Source: Sipunculus nudus
Lineage: Eukaryota; Annelida; Sipuncula; Golfingiida; Sipunculidae
NCBI GenBank assembly: GCA_026874595.1
Contig: CM049310.1
Location: 30,071,558-30,135,557 of the forward strand
Direction: 5' to 3'
Length of the DNA: 64,000 nucleotides
Each line of letters starts with the position of its first letter. Within the stretch, counting starts at the first letter, position 1. Below are positions 1 to 10,233 of this stretch, piece after piece. The position numbers were made by a program, and so were the translations under genes. The notes beneath the pieces were generated by a model. That model was not told the DNA's origin. It did not search any database and was given only the letters and a program-made list of their open reading frames with translations.

Positions 1-1510
1 ACGCTGTGCATAAGTGGTTGCAGGTGGCCCCACCAGTTTTGCCTATGATGAAGAGCTATGTGAGATCTATACACGTGCAAAGTTTTTGCCCAATCAGTCA
101 AATGGTTCCAGAGATATGAGCTTGGATGTCTGCAGTGTAAATGTGAATGTAGGTGGCGCCACCTGTCATAAATCGAGAAAGCTGTCCAGGATGTAAAATA
201 CCTGCAAAATTTCAGGTGGATAAGTCAAACCACTGTTGAGATATGAGTGATATTATCCAAAGGCAGATGAACAGATGGATGCTGTGCATAAGTGGTTGCA
301 GGTGGCGCCACCAGTTTTGCCTATGATGAAGAGCTATGTGAGATCTATACGCAAGCAAAATTTTGGCCCAATCGGTCAAACTGTTCCCAAGATATGAGCT
401 TGAATGTCTGCATAGTAAATGTGAATGTAGGTGGTGCCACCTGTCATAAAATCGAGATAGCTGTGCAGGATGTATAAACCTGCAAAATTTCAGGTGGATA
501 AGTCATAACCACTGCTGAGATATGAATAATATTATCCCAAGGCAGATCAACAGATGGACACTGGGCATACATGGTTGCAGGTGGCACCACCAGTTTTGCC
601 TATGATGAAGAGCTATGTGAGATCTATACACAAGCAATATTTTGGCCCAATCGGTCAAACGGTTCCGGAGATATTTGCTTGAATGTCTGCATAGTAAATG
701 TAAATGTAGGTGGCGACACCTGTCATAAAATCGAGAAAGCTGTCAAGGATGTATAAACCTGCAAAATTTCAGGTGGATAAGTCAAACCACTGCTGAGATA
801 TGAGTGATTTTAACCTAAGGCAGATGAACAGATGGACGCTGTGCATAAATAGTTGCAGGTGGCACCACCAGTTTTGCCTATGATGAAGAGCTATGTGAGA
901 TCTAGACACATGCAAAATTTTGGCCTAATCTGTCAAACGGTTCCCGAGATATGAGCTTGAATGTCTGCAGAGTAAATGTGAATGTAGGTGGCGACACCTG
1001 TCATAAAATCAAGAAACCTGTCCAGGATGTATAAAACTGCAAAAATTCAGGTGGATAAGTCAAACCACTGCTGAGATACGAGTGATTTTATCCAAAGGCA
1101 GATGAACAGATGGACGCTGTGCATAAGTGGTTGCAGGTGGCACCACCAGTTTTGCCTAATATGAAGAGCTATGTAAGATCTCTACACATGCAAAATTTTG
1201 GCCCTATCGGTCAAACAGTTCCCGAGATATGAGCTTGGATGGCTGCAGAGTAAATGTGAATGTAGGTGGTGCCACCTGTCATAAAATCGAGAAAGCTGTG
1301 CAGAATGTGTAAACCTAAAAAATTTCAGGTGGATAAGCCAAACCACTGCTGAGATATGAGTAATATTATCCCAAGGCAGATGAACAGATGGACGCTGTGC
1401 ATAAATGGTTGCAGGAGGCACCACCAGTTTTGCCTATGATGAAGAGCTATGTGAGGGCTACATTTGTGCAAAATTTTTAGCCTGATCGGTCAAACGGTTC
1501 CTGAGATATG
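1..1510. repeat. ~278-bp tandem repeat array, 5-6 copies
   Basis: Six diverged copies of one unit begin near 15, 293, 572, 853, 1131 and 1408, a spacing of about 278-281 bp. Each starts with a conserved TTGCAGGTGGC(A/G)CCACCAG block and carries a second AGGTGG(C/T)G(C/A)CACC palindrome about 135 bp later, together with GAGATATGAG and CAGATGAACAGATGGA stretches. The first three copies happen to be open for about 60 codons, but later copies have stops or shifts at the same places, so I do not read it as protein. The array probably continues left of the window. The last copy decays after about 1500. Confidence 0.9.
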
Positions 1511-2702
1511 TGGGTTTATGTGAGGAAACAGACGCACAAATGGACACTGGGCAGCAAGGAAAGGTCAGATGTCAACCAAAAATGAAGGCGCAGCAGTTCA
1601 CATGTGACCTGATGATAAACCCGATTTGCTTAAAATGCAACCCAAGTTTTTTCAAACAGTTGAAAGATATAGTTCCAATAATCTGGGAATTCTGCATCTT
1701 AACATTGTATCCAGACTTTTGGATGCTGTGTCTAGACATCTAGACACATTGTCTAGACAACCCCCCCAGAGCCAGGTCAGTTGCCATGGTGATGTCTGGA
1801 CCCCACCTGTTTGTACTGAGTGACCTCTTGACTTGGCTGCATGAAGTCAAATCTGTTTTCAATTACAGAAAGCCTTTTTCAATTGGCTACAATGCTTTTT
1901 TAATACTGTATTTACCCAATCTTTTCTTATAAAACTGGCAGAACCCTACCATAGAATAATTCTTGTAAAGTTTAAACCAATCAGCTGAACAGTTTCATCA
2001 TAAATCAGTGTATAAGCTACAAGAGTTTAAAATTACATTTTCGCTTGTAAAAAACACATCAATGTAGGTGGCGCCACCATTACCTCAAAATCAGATATGA
2101 CATATGTGACAAACATTGGTATAAAATTTGGTCATTATAGCTCTAGCCGTTTCTGAGATTTTAATTTTAGTGTGCTTTTTTGGACAGATGACTAAGTTCA
2201 ACCTCCTGTAACTCGGCCAAAAATCTCCGAACTGGAACCATTCAGCAAACTTGAGAGAGATTGTTCCAGAGATCATTTCTGTGAAATATTGGACAATTTG
2301 GCTGGACAGTTTCAGAGAAGAATATTTTTAAAGGTTTTTAAGCTTTTTCTCTATAAAATCTAAATTAATGCAGATACCCAATAATAAGCTCCAGGCCACC
2401 AAGTTTCACATGTGACGAAATCTTACATGTAATTTGGAGCTGCTAGCTCCGACAGTTTCTGACTTACAGCCATGGGCGGTGGAAAGCCAGCCCTGGACGG
2501 CGGATGGTGGACGGCGGACGGACAACGCTGCGCCATCACATAAGCTCACAGGTTCGCTAAAAAGGGATATGAACATGGCACTAAGGACCCATGGGTCTCA
2601 ACACTCATCCAAGTTTGTCTGTAGGGATATTTTAATGAGCCTTTTCAAAATGTGGTTTCTGTGACCAGTGACGAATAACCTAGTGACCAAAAAAACTGAG
2701 AA
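1511..2702. other. Repeat-derived non-coding stretch
   Basis: No convincing gene. It contains another AGGTGGCGCCACC palindrome at 2066 and a GGACGGCGGA-type tract near 2490-2520, the same modules seen at 8.8, 18.8 and 38.2 kb. It looks like the worn continuation of a dispersed repeat. Confidence 0.55.
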
Positions 2703-4966
2703 CAGGCCTCGATTTATTGCATTCCCACATTCCCGAGGATGGCAATATTCATGGAGGGAATGCTGTATTTTTCATTGAATTCCCGATCAGGAACGCCAGC
2801 ATATAATCAAAGAATTAATTGAGTTTATTTTACAGGTCGTTTATAAAATGAAATAAATTTACGTTAAGGAAGGCAGTTAAAAAGAAACACTACCAAAAAT
2901 AGACGGTATATGCAGTTGCTTTAATTTTAGACGTGTCCTGATCAGTTGTGGCCGGTATGCAGGATGATTTGTCAAAAACTGACCTGCTTCTAATACCCTG
3001 TCATGATCGTTACAGAACTGAAGAAATCACGCAATTCTTGCAAAAACAAACATCTAATTTTTGGAGATCGTGCTCTAGACATCGTCAGTTGCAGGTTCCA
3101 TTATTTAACCCTGCCTCATTTATTTCATAAATGCACGATGCCGCCGTTATCTTAGCTGTAAAAAAAAATATTCATAACCACTGAAGCGACGCGATGTCAG
3201 TGAAAGTCATAAATGAAGTCACGTGGGTTGGATTTTTACTATGAATCTCTTATTGGCTCTCTATAAATGACACGTAATCGCTCCACCAATCACAAAAACC
3301 TATGCACGTGGCATGGATTTATGCAAATCAACGTGTCACATGGTTTCTATTCGGCCTTATTGCCAACATCCACAGGTTGACAGTATGAAAGATGAGCATT
3401 ATAATGCGACAGCGTTAAGCTTGCGCTTTATTTGTAATCAAATAAGAACAATTTCTAATTTCTTAATGTTTTTTCTGCGATTCGCCTATTTTTAATAAAT
3501 ATTTGTGCATCATAATATGTCAAATTTCATTTATCTCTGGCTGATGATGCCCGCAGGCTGTTTCACTGAGTGACGAAATTTGGGAGCGGTTTACCGGCAG
3601 TTTTTTCCTCTTACATACAAGAGTGTATCTGTCGTTCCACGAATATAGGCACAATCAGACTAATTTTACAGGCTCAAATGAAATTCTCGGCTACGTCTGG
3701 TAATACATTTCATTATGGAAACAAAGAACACCTTCCACATGAAACGAAGGAGTGTAAGAATGTAATAGAGGGCTGTTATTCTAGCACATGAAGGCAGACT
3801 TTTTACGGGCCCGGGCTTGCACCTTCACATTATTCGGGCCCGATCAAAAATTACGGGCAACCCTGGTATGACGATCAACTGAAATCGAACGCTTATTTAT
3901 TTATGAAAAATATATTTCATGATGTGATTGATGTTAACATGGGCACTGATGAAAATCGCCGTCCATTTGAAAAAAAAACGATGCCCATTTATTCCAACAG
4001 AATTTTTCCAAACGTCTCACATGTCAGCAGCCTTAGGGACGCGTTGTTAAAATGGCCCTTATCTCTGGTGCGGGCACCTATGGTGCATGTTTGTAGTAAA
4101 AAGTGCCAGTGATTTGGTAAACAAGGGTTTCAAACCTGGATATCAGGTACTTGTTCAAGATGAGTGGACCACATCAAAAGAAAATCTGAGGTGATAAACC
4201 AATAATTTATTATCTAAAAATCAACATTACTACTGCTGTTTTTTTTTTCAAATATTGTGAACAAAAAAAAAACAAAGCTTGTCCGAACATACCCTCTGCT
4301 CTGAAGTTCCTGCACTTGAGTTTCTCTTGGGTCACGTTTGTCATTTGACTATGGCGGGAACATTCATTTTGATCCCGGGTACAATACATTCATGCAAATT
4401 TTTCCCCTTGGTACCCTTTCGTAATGTGCCAGTCTTGCATGCAGGCAACACATATTTACATGTATTTGTATAGTATTTGATTAAATAGTATAATATATAA
4501 ATACATCCAATACGGAGGCCAAATACAAATGCAAATGCAAATATTATAATTGTAAACAACACAAATGCAAATAGGCCTACATGTAAATACACAATGTAGC
4601 TGTATTTGAACACAGATATGTATTTTACCCAAACCCTGCAAGAAATGCATTTCATTGAATTCCATTTGTATTTTGAAGTTTTTTTTATATATGGTGAACT
4701 TTGTCAGAGCATGATGCATGAGATGATCCTTTTTCTTTTGCTTCAACAAAAACCCTTGTTGCTCGTTTTCTATATTTACATTTCCATATCTAAATTAAGT
4801 GTTATCTTTGTAGTCATAGGGATATTGCTTATGCTTTTTTTCAGCTTAAAACTTTTGATATTTAAACAAAGTTTCTGAGGGTGTGTGATAGGTCTGGTGG
4901 GAATGCTAAGAAAATTGTTGCATTCCCGCGCGGGAATGTAACAAAATTTGATTATTTCGACCCCTG
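2703..4966. mobile_element. Probable non-autonomous hAT-like DNA transposon
   Basis: The left end reads CAGGCCTCGATTTATTGCATTCCC. The right end on the opposite strand reads CAGGGGTCGAAATAAT and then also reaches CATTCCC, which fits short imperfect hAT-type termini. GAGAAC occurs at both flanks, compatible with a degraded 8-bp target duplication, but the exact ends are uncertain. The interior has several open stretches of 60-70 codons but no recognisable transposase. It also has a small CCAAT/CACGTG-rich patch at 3220-3350. Confidence 0.4.
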
Positions 4967-5124
4967 GAGAACTTACAGCATTTAGATTATCATAACAATC
5001 TTTTAAACAAGTGGCCCATGGGCAATGATACTCAGCTAATTTTTACTGGGTGCTCATTTTTTTTATTAATGTTATATATTGTCTGTGAGAATAGCCTATG
5101 GCTAAAGTTAGAGTGTTGAAAAAT

Positions 5125-6190
5125 AAAAAATTTCAGGATTCATAGGAGACCTGCCCAGGACCCCCCTGGATTTCACAACAGAGGGTTCCACAGAAAATGG
5201 ATACAATTCGTACCCTGTCTGTCTGGGTGCTCAAAATCTTGTTTCTGTTCCATAGCTGGAAGAATAAAGGTCACCGTGATCCAATTTCAGGTTTCCAAGG
5301 AGAACTGCCAAGGATTTCCCTGAATGTCATGTTAGAAGATTCTAGGGCTAATGGATACAATTTGTGCCTTGTCTGTCTGGGTGCTCAAAACCATTGTTCA
5401 TTCCATAGGTCACACAATCTATAGGTTACCATGACCTAATTTCAGGTTTCAAAGGACACTTGACTAGGACCTCCCTGAATTTTATATTAAAAGATTCTAG
5501 GATTCAATGGATACAATTTGTGCCCTGTCTGACTGTCTGGGTTCTTATATGACATCATTTCTGATAGGTTGCAAAATATTGGTCATGGTGACCTAATTTC
5601 AATTTTCCATAGACATTTGCCAAGGACGCCTCAGAATGTTACATTTGAAGATTCTAGGCCTAACAAATACAATGTGTGACCTGCCTTTCTGGATGCTCAA
5701 AATCCTGTTTTCTGCCTGTAGGTCATAAAATGTAGGTCACCATGACCTAATTTCAGGTTTCCAAAGAGATTTGCCTAGGACCTCCCAGGATGTTGCTTTA
5801 GAAGATTCTAGGCCTAACAGATATGATTTGTGCCCATCTGACATTCAGGGTGTTCAAAATCAGGTTTTTGTCTCGCAGGTCACAAAATGTAGGTCACCAT
5901 GACCTAATTTTAGGTTTCCAAGGAGACTTACCTAGAGCCTCCAAGGATATTGTGTTAGAAGATTCTAGGCTCCACAGATACGATTTGTTCCCATCTGACA
6001 TTCAGGGTGCTCATATTACATCTTTTCCCTATATTTCGCAGAATATAGGTCACAGTGACCTAGTTTCAGGTTTCCAAGGACATTAGCTTAAGATATCTCA
6101 AAATGTCACGTTAGAAGTTTTTAGGCCTTATGGATAAAATTTGTGCCCTGTCTGACTATCTGGGTGCTCAAAATCATGTTTTTGGCTGAC
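5125..6190. repeat. ~155-bp tandem array with AGGTCAnnnTGACCT palindromes
   Basis: About seven diverged units share TGACCTAATTTCAGGTTTCC (near 5280, 5434, 5590, 5742, 5900 and 6056; spacing 152-158 bp), an AGAAGATTCTAGG block and a TGTGCCCTGTCTG block. Three consecutive units carry a perfect AGGTCA-N3-TGACCT inverted repeat (5734-5748, 5891-5905, 6047-6061); the others carry worn versions. The array ends at TTACAGTCAGCTGAGCTAAAAA near 6190-6212, a module that recurs elsewhere. Confidence 0.85.
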
Positions 6191-6212
6191 TTACAGTCAG
6201 CTGAGCTAAAAA

Positions 6213-6960
6213 TGACCTCTGACAAGGTAACCTCAAAATCTACAGATTTCTTCCACTTTGGACAGGGTACAAGCCATGTCATGATGTGAGAGAGATGGAC
6301 AGTTTGGGATTTAAGTGTGATTTACAGTGCATCCACAATCATTTTAAAGATGTGGCCCCATTGACCTTCACCTTTGACCTCAGGACCCCGAAAATCAATA
6401 TGTTTCTTACTTTAGCGATGGGTCATTAATAAATCAAGTTAGAAGACAATCTGTCTATCCAAACCACAGTTATTGTCCATTAACTAATTTGTGAATGGAT
6501 GGGCCCTGTGACCTTGACGTTTGACACTATGACCCAAAAATCATAAGGGTTCTTGCTTTAGTTGTGGATCAAACATGAAGTCAAGTTTGCAACAAATATG
6601 TCAAATCAAACTGGAGTTATCATCTGAAAACTAATCTGTGGACAGATGGCCCCTGTGACCTTGACCTTTGACCATGTGACCTAAATTCATTTATGTTCTT
6701 TCCCTATCGGCAAGTCACTATATGCACAAGATAGAAGGTTTAGCATGAAAAGCTTGTCTTAAAATGCATCTATAATCTATTTAAATAAGTGGGTCCTCTG
6801 ACCATGACATAAGTAAAGTTTGAAATGCATATGTTAATTCAACCTGAAGTTATCATCAGGAAAAAAAATTGTGTGGATGGACGGATGGAAAGATAGACAG
6901 ACAGACAGACGGACAGGGTGTTTACTATGGGGCATCCACTTACAATCAAAAGACCAGGTT
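6213..6960. repeat. ~145-bp TGACCT-rich tandem repeat ending in (GGAC/GACA)n
   Basis: Units centred on GTGACCTTGACCTTTGACC lie near 6350, 6503, 6645 and 6791, each followed by 'catgaagtcaagtttgaa..'-type text. The block ends in GGATGGACGGATGG and (GACA)n at 6870-6920. No gene is seen. Confidence 0.7.
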
Positions 6961-8042
6961 TTGGGAAACTAGATGAAACCACAGCTGAGAAACTGACATG
7001 TTTGCAGTCATTTTATGGTAAAAAAAATATTTGTAAAAATAAGAAACAAGGGACCTATGGGTCACTGTGCTCAGCTGACGTTAACCTTGAAGGTAAAAAT
7101 CTAAAATAATATCTAATGGAGATAAAGTGTAAGAGGAAGAGGTAATAAAGGCCATGGTTGGTTTATATGATTGGTTTGTATTGATGAGCAAGAAATTGTT
7201 GCAAAAAATATTTTGTGACCTGACCATGTGTTTCCTAATGTTGAAACTAAAGCATGTGAGCAGTTTGTGAACAAATGATCTGTACTATAACCATGATCAT
7301 TAATTGGTTTTTTGATTAACTGTTGACATTTCAGTAGTTTACACATTTGTTCAATTGAATCTATTTTTTTGTATAATATATATTATTAAATGTATTTTTT
7401 TTATGAAATGTATACAGTTGAAATATAGCTAATTAACAACATAAAACAGGGCAAACAAAGCCTGATCTCAAATTCTGCTGAGGCAGGAAAATAATGAACA
7501 CATGTTTGTATTAAATCCTGATTTTTTTATCACATCAATTATTTTCTAATTTAAGTTTATATTTCTATACATTTCCAATTTAACATATATATCTGAATAT
7601 AAAAGTTGATTCATAATTCTCAATTGTATCATCATAAATCTCAATCTTGTCAGATAACACCACATCATGCATACAAATGTTTATCTATTTTTTACCACAA
7701 AAATATATCATTTAAATCTGCAAAACAGTATCTAAAAATAATACTTGATTTAGATTTCACAATTTTTAATTGTGTCTTTATTTATTCATAATGTGCTTCA
7801 TATTTTATAATAATTTAAGCATACTGATGGGTTCATTTATATTTGTTAATATCATTTAAAAGAAAATTGATTTCTTTAAAAATGCTACATTACACAACAT
7901 TGCATCTTCTGGATTACACCTTGAATTATTTTTTCAAGGAAAGTTTTTGCATATCGGAGTGGAAACAGCATTACAATTAAGGAGATACAGTGAAAACAAT
8001 AACAATTACAGCATAACACTTGGTGGGTTGGGTTTGCGGGGC
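6961..8042. other. AT-rich non-coding stretch
   Basis: Strongly AT-rich, with only short chance open frames. No exon, transposon end or RNA gene was recognised. Confidence 0.5.
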
Positions 8043-8064
8043 GGGGGGGGGGGGGGGGGGGGGG
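8043..8064 (+). repeat. Poly(G) tract, 22 G
   Basis: Uninterrupted run of 22 G on the plus strand. It is one of eight such tracts in the window. Confidence 0.95.
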
Positions 8065-8229
8065 TGATTGGGGTGGTGATATGAGAATAACTGTACACCT
8101 GTCACAGCAGGGGATCTCCCCCAGTGACTGTAACAAATCAGAAATCCTGGCATAGCTGACTTCCAGTGACCTGGAGTGGGACCCTGCATCTGTAATCAAA
8201 GCAAGTGACTACAGAAAAAAAAATCAATA

Positions 8230-8960
8230 ACTAGCTTAATTTTCAAGCTTTTATTTTCAAATTTCAGATTTAGACAAACTAAATATTTATGTTTACATGC
8301 TGTGAAAATTAAATCAATGGTGCTTACAGGAAAAAAACGTGCCATGGTCAAAGTTGGGCAAAATTTAAGGTACTGATTTTTTTTTATGCTAATAACTTAA
8401 AAAATTTACAAAATTCAGATCTAATTTTGGGTAAACAATTGAATCTTAATTAAACATAGTTATATACTTGAGAAAATAGACTCTAGTTTCAAAATTTTTC
8501 ATGTTAAGTGAGTTATTATTTTTCCTGATTTTTTACAAAGTCCATTATGTTTGGGCCCATAACTTAAAGAATTTATACTTTTCAGTCTTAATTTCTGGCA
8601 TGTACATAGGAACTATATAGAGGAATATTTATGGTAAATATGAGGAAAAACAGATGAGTAGTTTTGATATTAGGCAGTCCTGAAGTGTGAAAATAGGATT
8701 TTAATAAAAAATTGAGGTTTTTCCTTAATTTCTCAAAGGAACGAAGTCGCAAAGACCCAGTTTTCGGCTTGGTAGGAGATCTTGGGGATATCTAACATTA
8801 TGCTGAATTTTGGATTCCTAGGTCTAACGGTTTCAAAACGTGCCACATCTACGGACGGACGGACGGACGGACGGACGGACGGACGGACAGACGGACGGAC
8901 GACGGACAATGGACCACGACTATAGCTCAGATGACTTATAGTCAGCTGAGCTAAAAAATA
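8230..8960. repeat. Dispersed repeat module ending in (GGAC)n and a stem-loop
   Basis: Two internal copies of a 'cccataacttaaagaattta' type unit (near 8385 and 8560) lead into a (GGAC)n tract at 8851-8907. This is followed by a stem-loop with 13-bp arms, AGCTCAGATGACT at 8924-8936 and AGTCAGCTGAGCT at 8940-8952 (12 of 13 paired), and then TAAAAA. The same tail occurs at 6190, 9300 and, altered, at 41560. Confidence 0.7.
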
Positions 8961-9330
8961 CAGGTGGCACCACCAGTTTTCAGGAACTTACAAAACTAAT
9001 CATGGTCAAAATTCATGGCAAGATTCATAACAATCTATGCATTTATTATCAAGATACTGGAGGTTTTGTATAAAATTTTTTATTATTCTGGGGGGGGGAG
9101 AGGGGGGTATTTGCAAGCCCAATAGCTCAGACAATATCACAGTGACTTAACTTCAGGTTTCCAAGATTTTTTATTGACCTCCTTGGATATTTAGTTACAG
9201 GTTTCTAGGGACAGCAGTTATGATTTGTGTCCTACTAATGAAGGGCCGGACACTCAGATGGCCGGACTGATGGAAGGCGGGACCATACCTATACCTCAGT
9301 CGACTTTCAGTCAGCTGAGCTAAAAATTAT
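8961..9330. repeat. Second dispersed repeat module with palindrome and stem-loop tail
   Basis: It starts with AGGTGGCACCACC right after the previous module. It contains a G-rich run at 9091-9108 and a 'cagtgacttaacttcaggtttcc' segment related to the 155-bp array. It ends with CTCAGTCGACTTTCAGTCAG and then CTGAGCTAAAAA at 9294-9324. Confidence 0.6.
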
Positions 9331-10159
9331 ATTGCAGCTGGTTATGGTGTATAAAGGAATCTTTCAACCACATGAAGTACTAATATGAAGGCTGACATAT
9401 GTTCTTGCAAACTAGTAAATCTTCATATCCCACATGATACTTTACAGTATGCTGGCCAAGCAGCCAAACCAAGATGGCTTGCTCTCATAAAACTAGTAAA
9501 TGTATGTACTGTTATATACTGATACACTTTTCAAACACTGTTTTCCATGTTATTTCCAAGTTATCCTGGTCTTAGAATCACTAAGTAACCACACTGTCAC
9601 ACATTTTATGTACTACTACTTTTTCATTTAGTTTGTAATCTTACCCAAGAGAATATGAGACAACTGAGGTAAATGGAATTTTTCATATTGAAAGCTACAT
9701 TGTTTGCCCAAAGACTAAACTGAAAGAACCTGTGTAAAAGTAAGGGTAACAGCATCATTATGTGCTTGACTTAATATAAATGACAAAATGCTGACTGTGC
9801 ATTTTTTAATTACAGCTATGCTGGGGTCAAATTCTAGTCAAATTAACCATGCCTGCATAGAGAGTGTGCAGTTTTACACACACAAAAAAGAGACCGGCAT
9901 CATTTAAGACTTTTTAGTTTTCAAAGATCTGAGCATTGCATTTTTAATGAATAAATCATAGTAGAAGGAAGAAATCATAAACTAATTCGTTTAAAATACA
10001 GCATACTGTAGCTCCTTACTTGACTGATATATATAAATACTGGAAACTATGGACTCAAAAGACATGGGTCAAACTATTAAATCAGCCTGGCAGCTTGATA
10101 TACAAGCACAGAATCTGCAGGCCTCCCTGTAATTATAATCCTGTTCAAAGTGAATTTAC
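9331..10159. other. Non-coding stretch beyond the last visible SRRT exon
   Basis: It follows the donor site of the last SRRT exon in the window, so it is intron if SRRT continues left. I searched it, and everything left of it, for minus-strand exons encoding the conserved ARS2 C-terminal half and found none. Confidence 0.5.
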
Positions 10160-10233
10160 CTGGAGGAATGAGGGATCCCGGTCTATTGACACCTCAGGAT
10201 CAGAGTCCTTGGGTTTGTCATCAACACTGACTC
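10160..10233 (-). CDS. SRRT: SRRT coding exon 14, last visible in the window
   Basis: Acceptor TTTCTCAG, donor GTAAAT. It encodes [20 protein letters not shown] and ends PSFLQ in phase 0, matching the region just before the DKLLLYLRIVHSLDYY helix of ARS2. The exon for that helix was not found in the window. Confidence 0.85.

Noticed and set aside
14-756. Three ~60-codon open frames (MVAGG.TSFAYDEELCEIYT) in the first repeat units
   Set aside because: They follow the 278-bp repeat; later units have stops and shifts in the same frame, and 278-281 is not a multiple of three. Not a protein gene.
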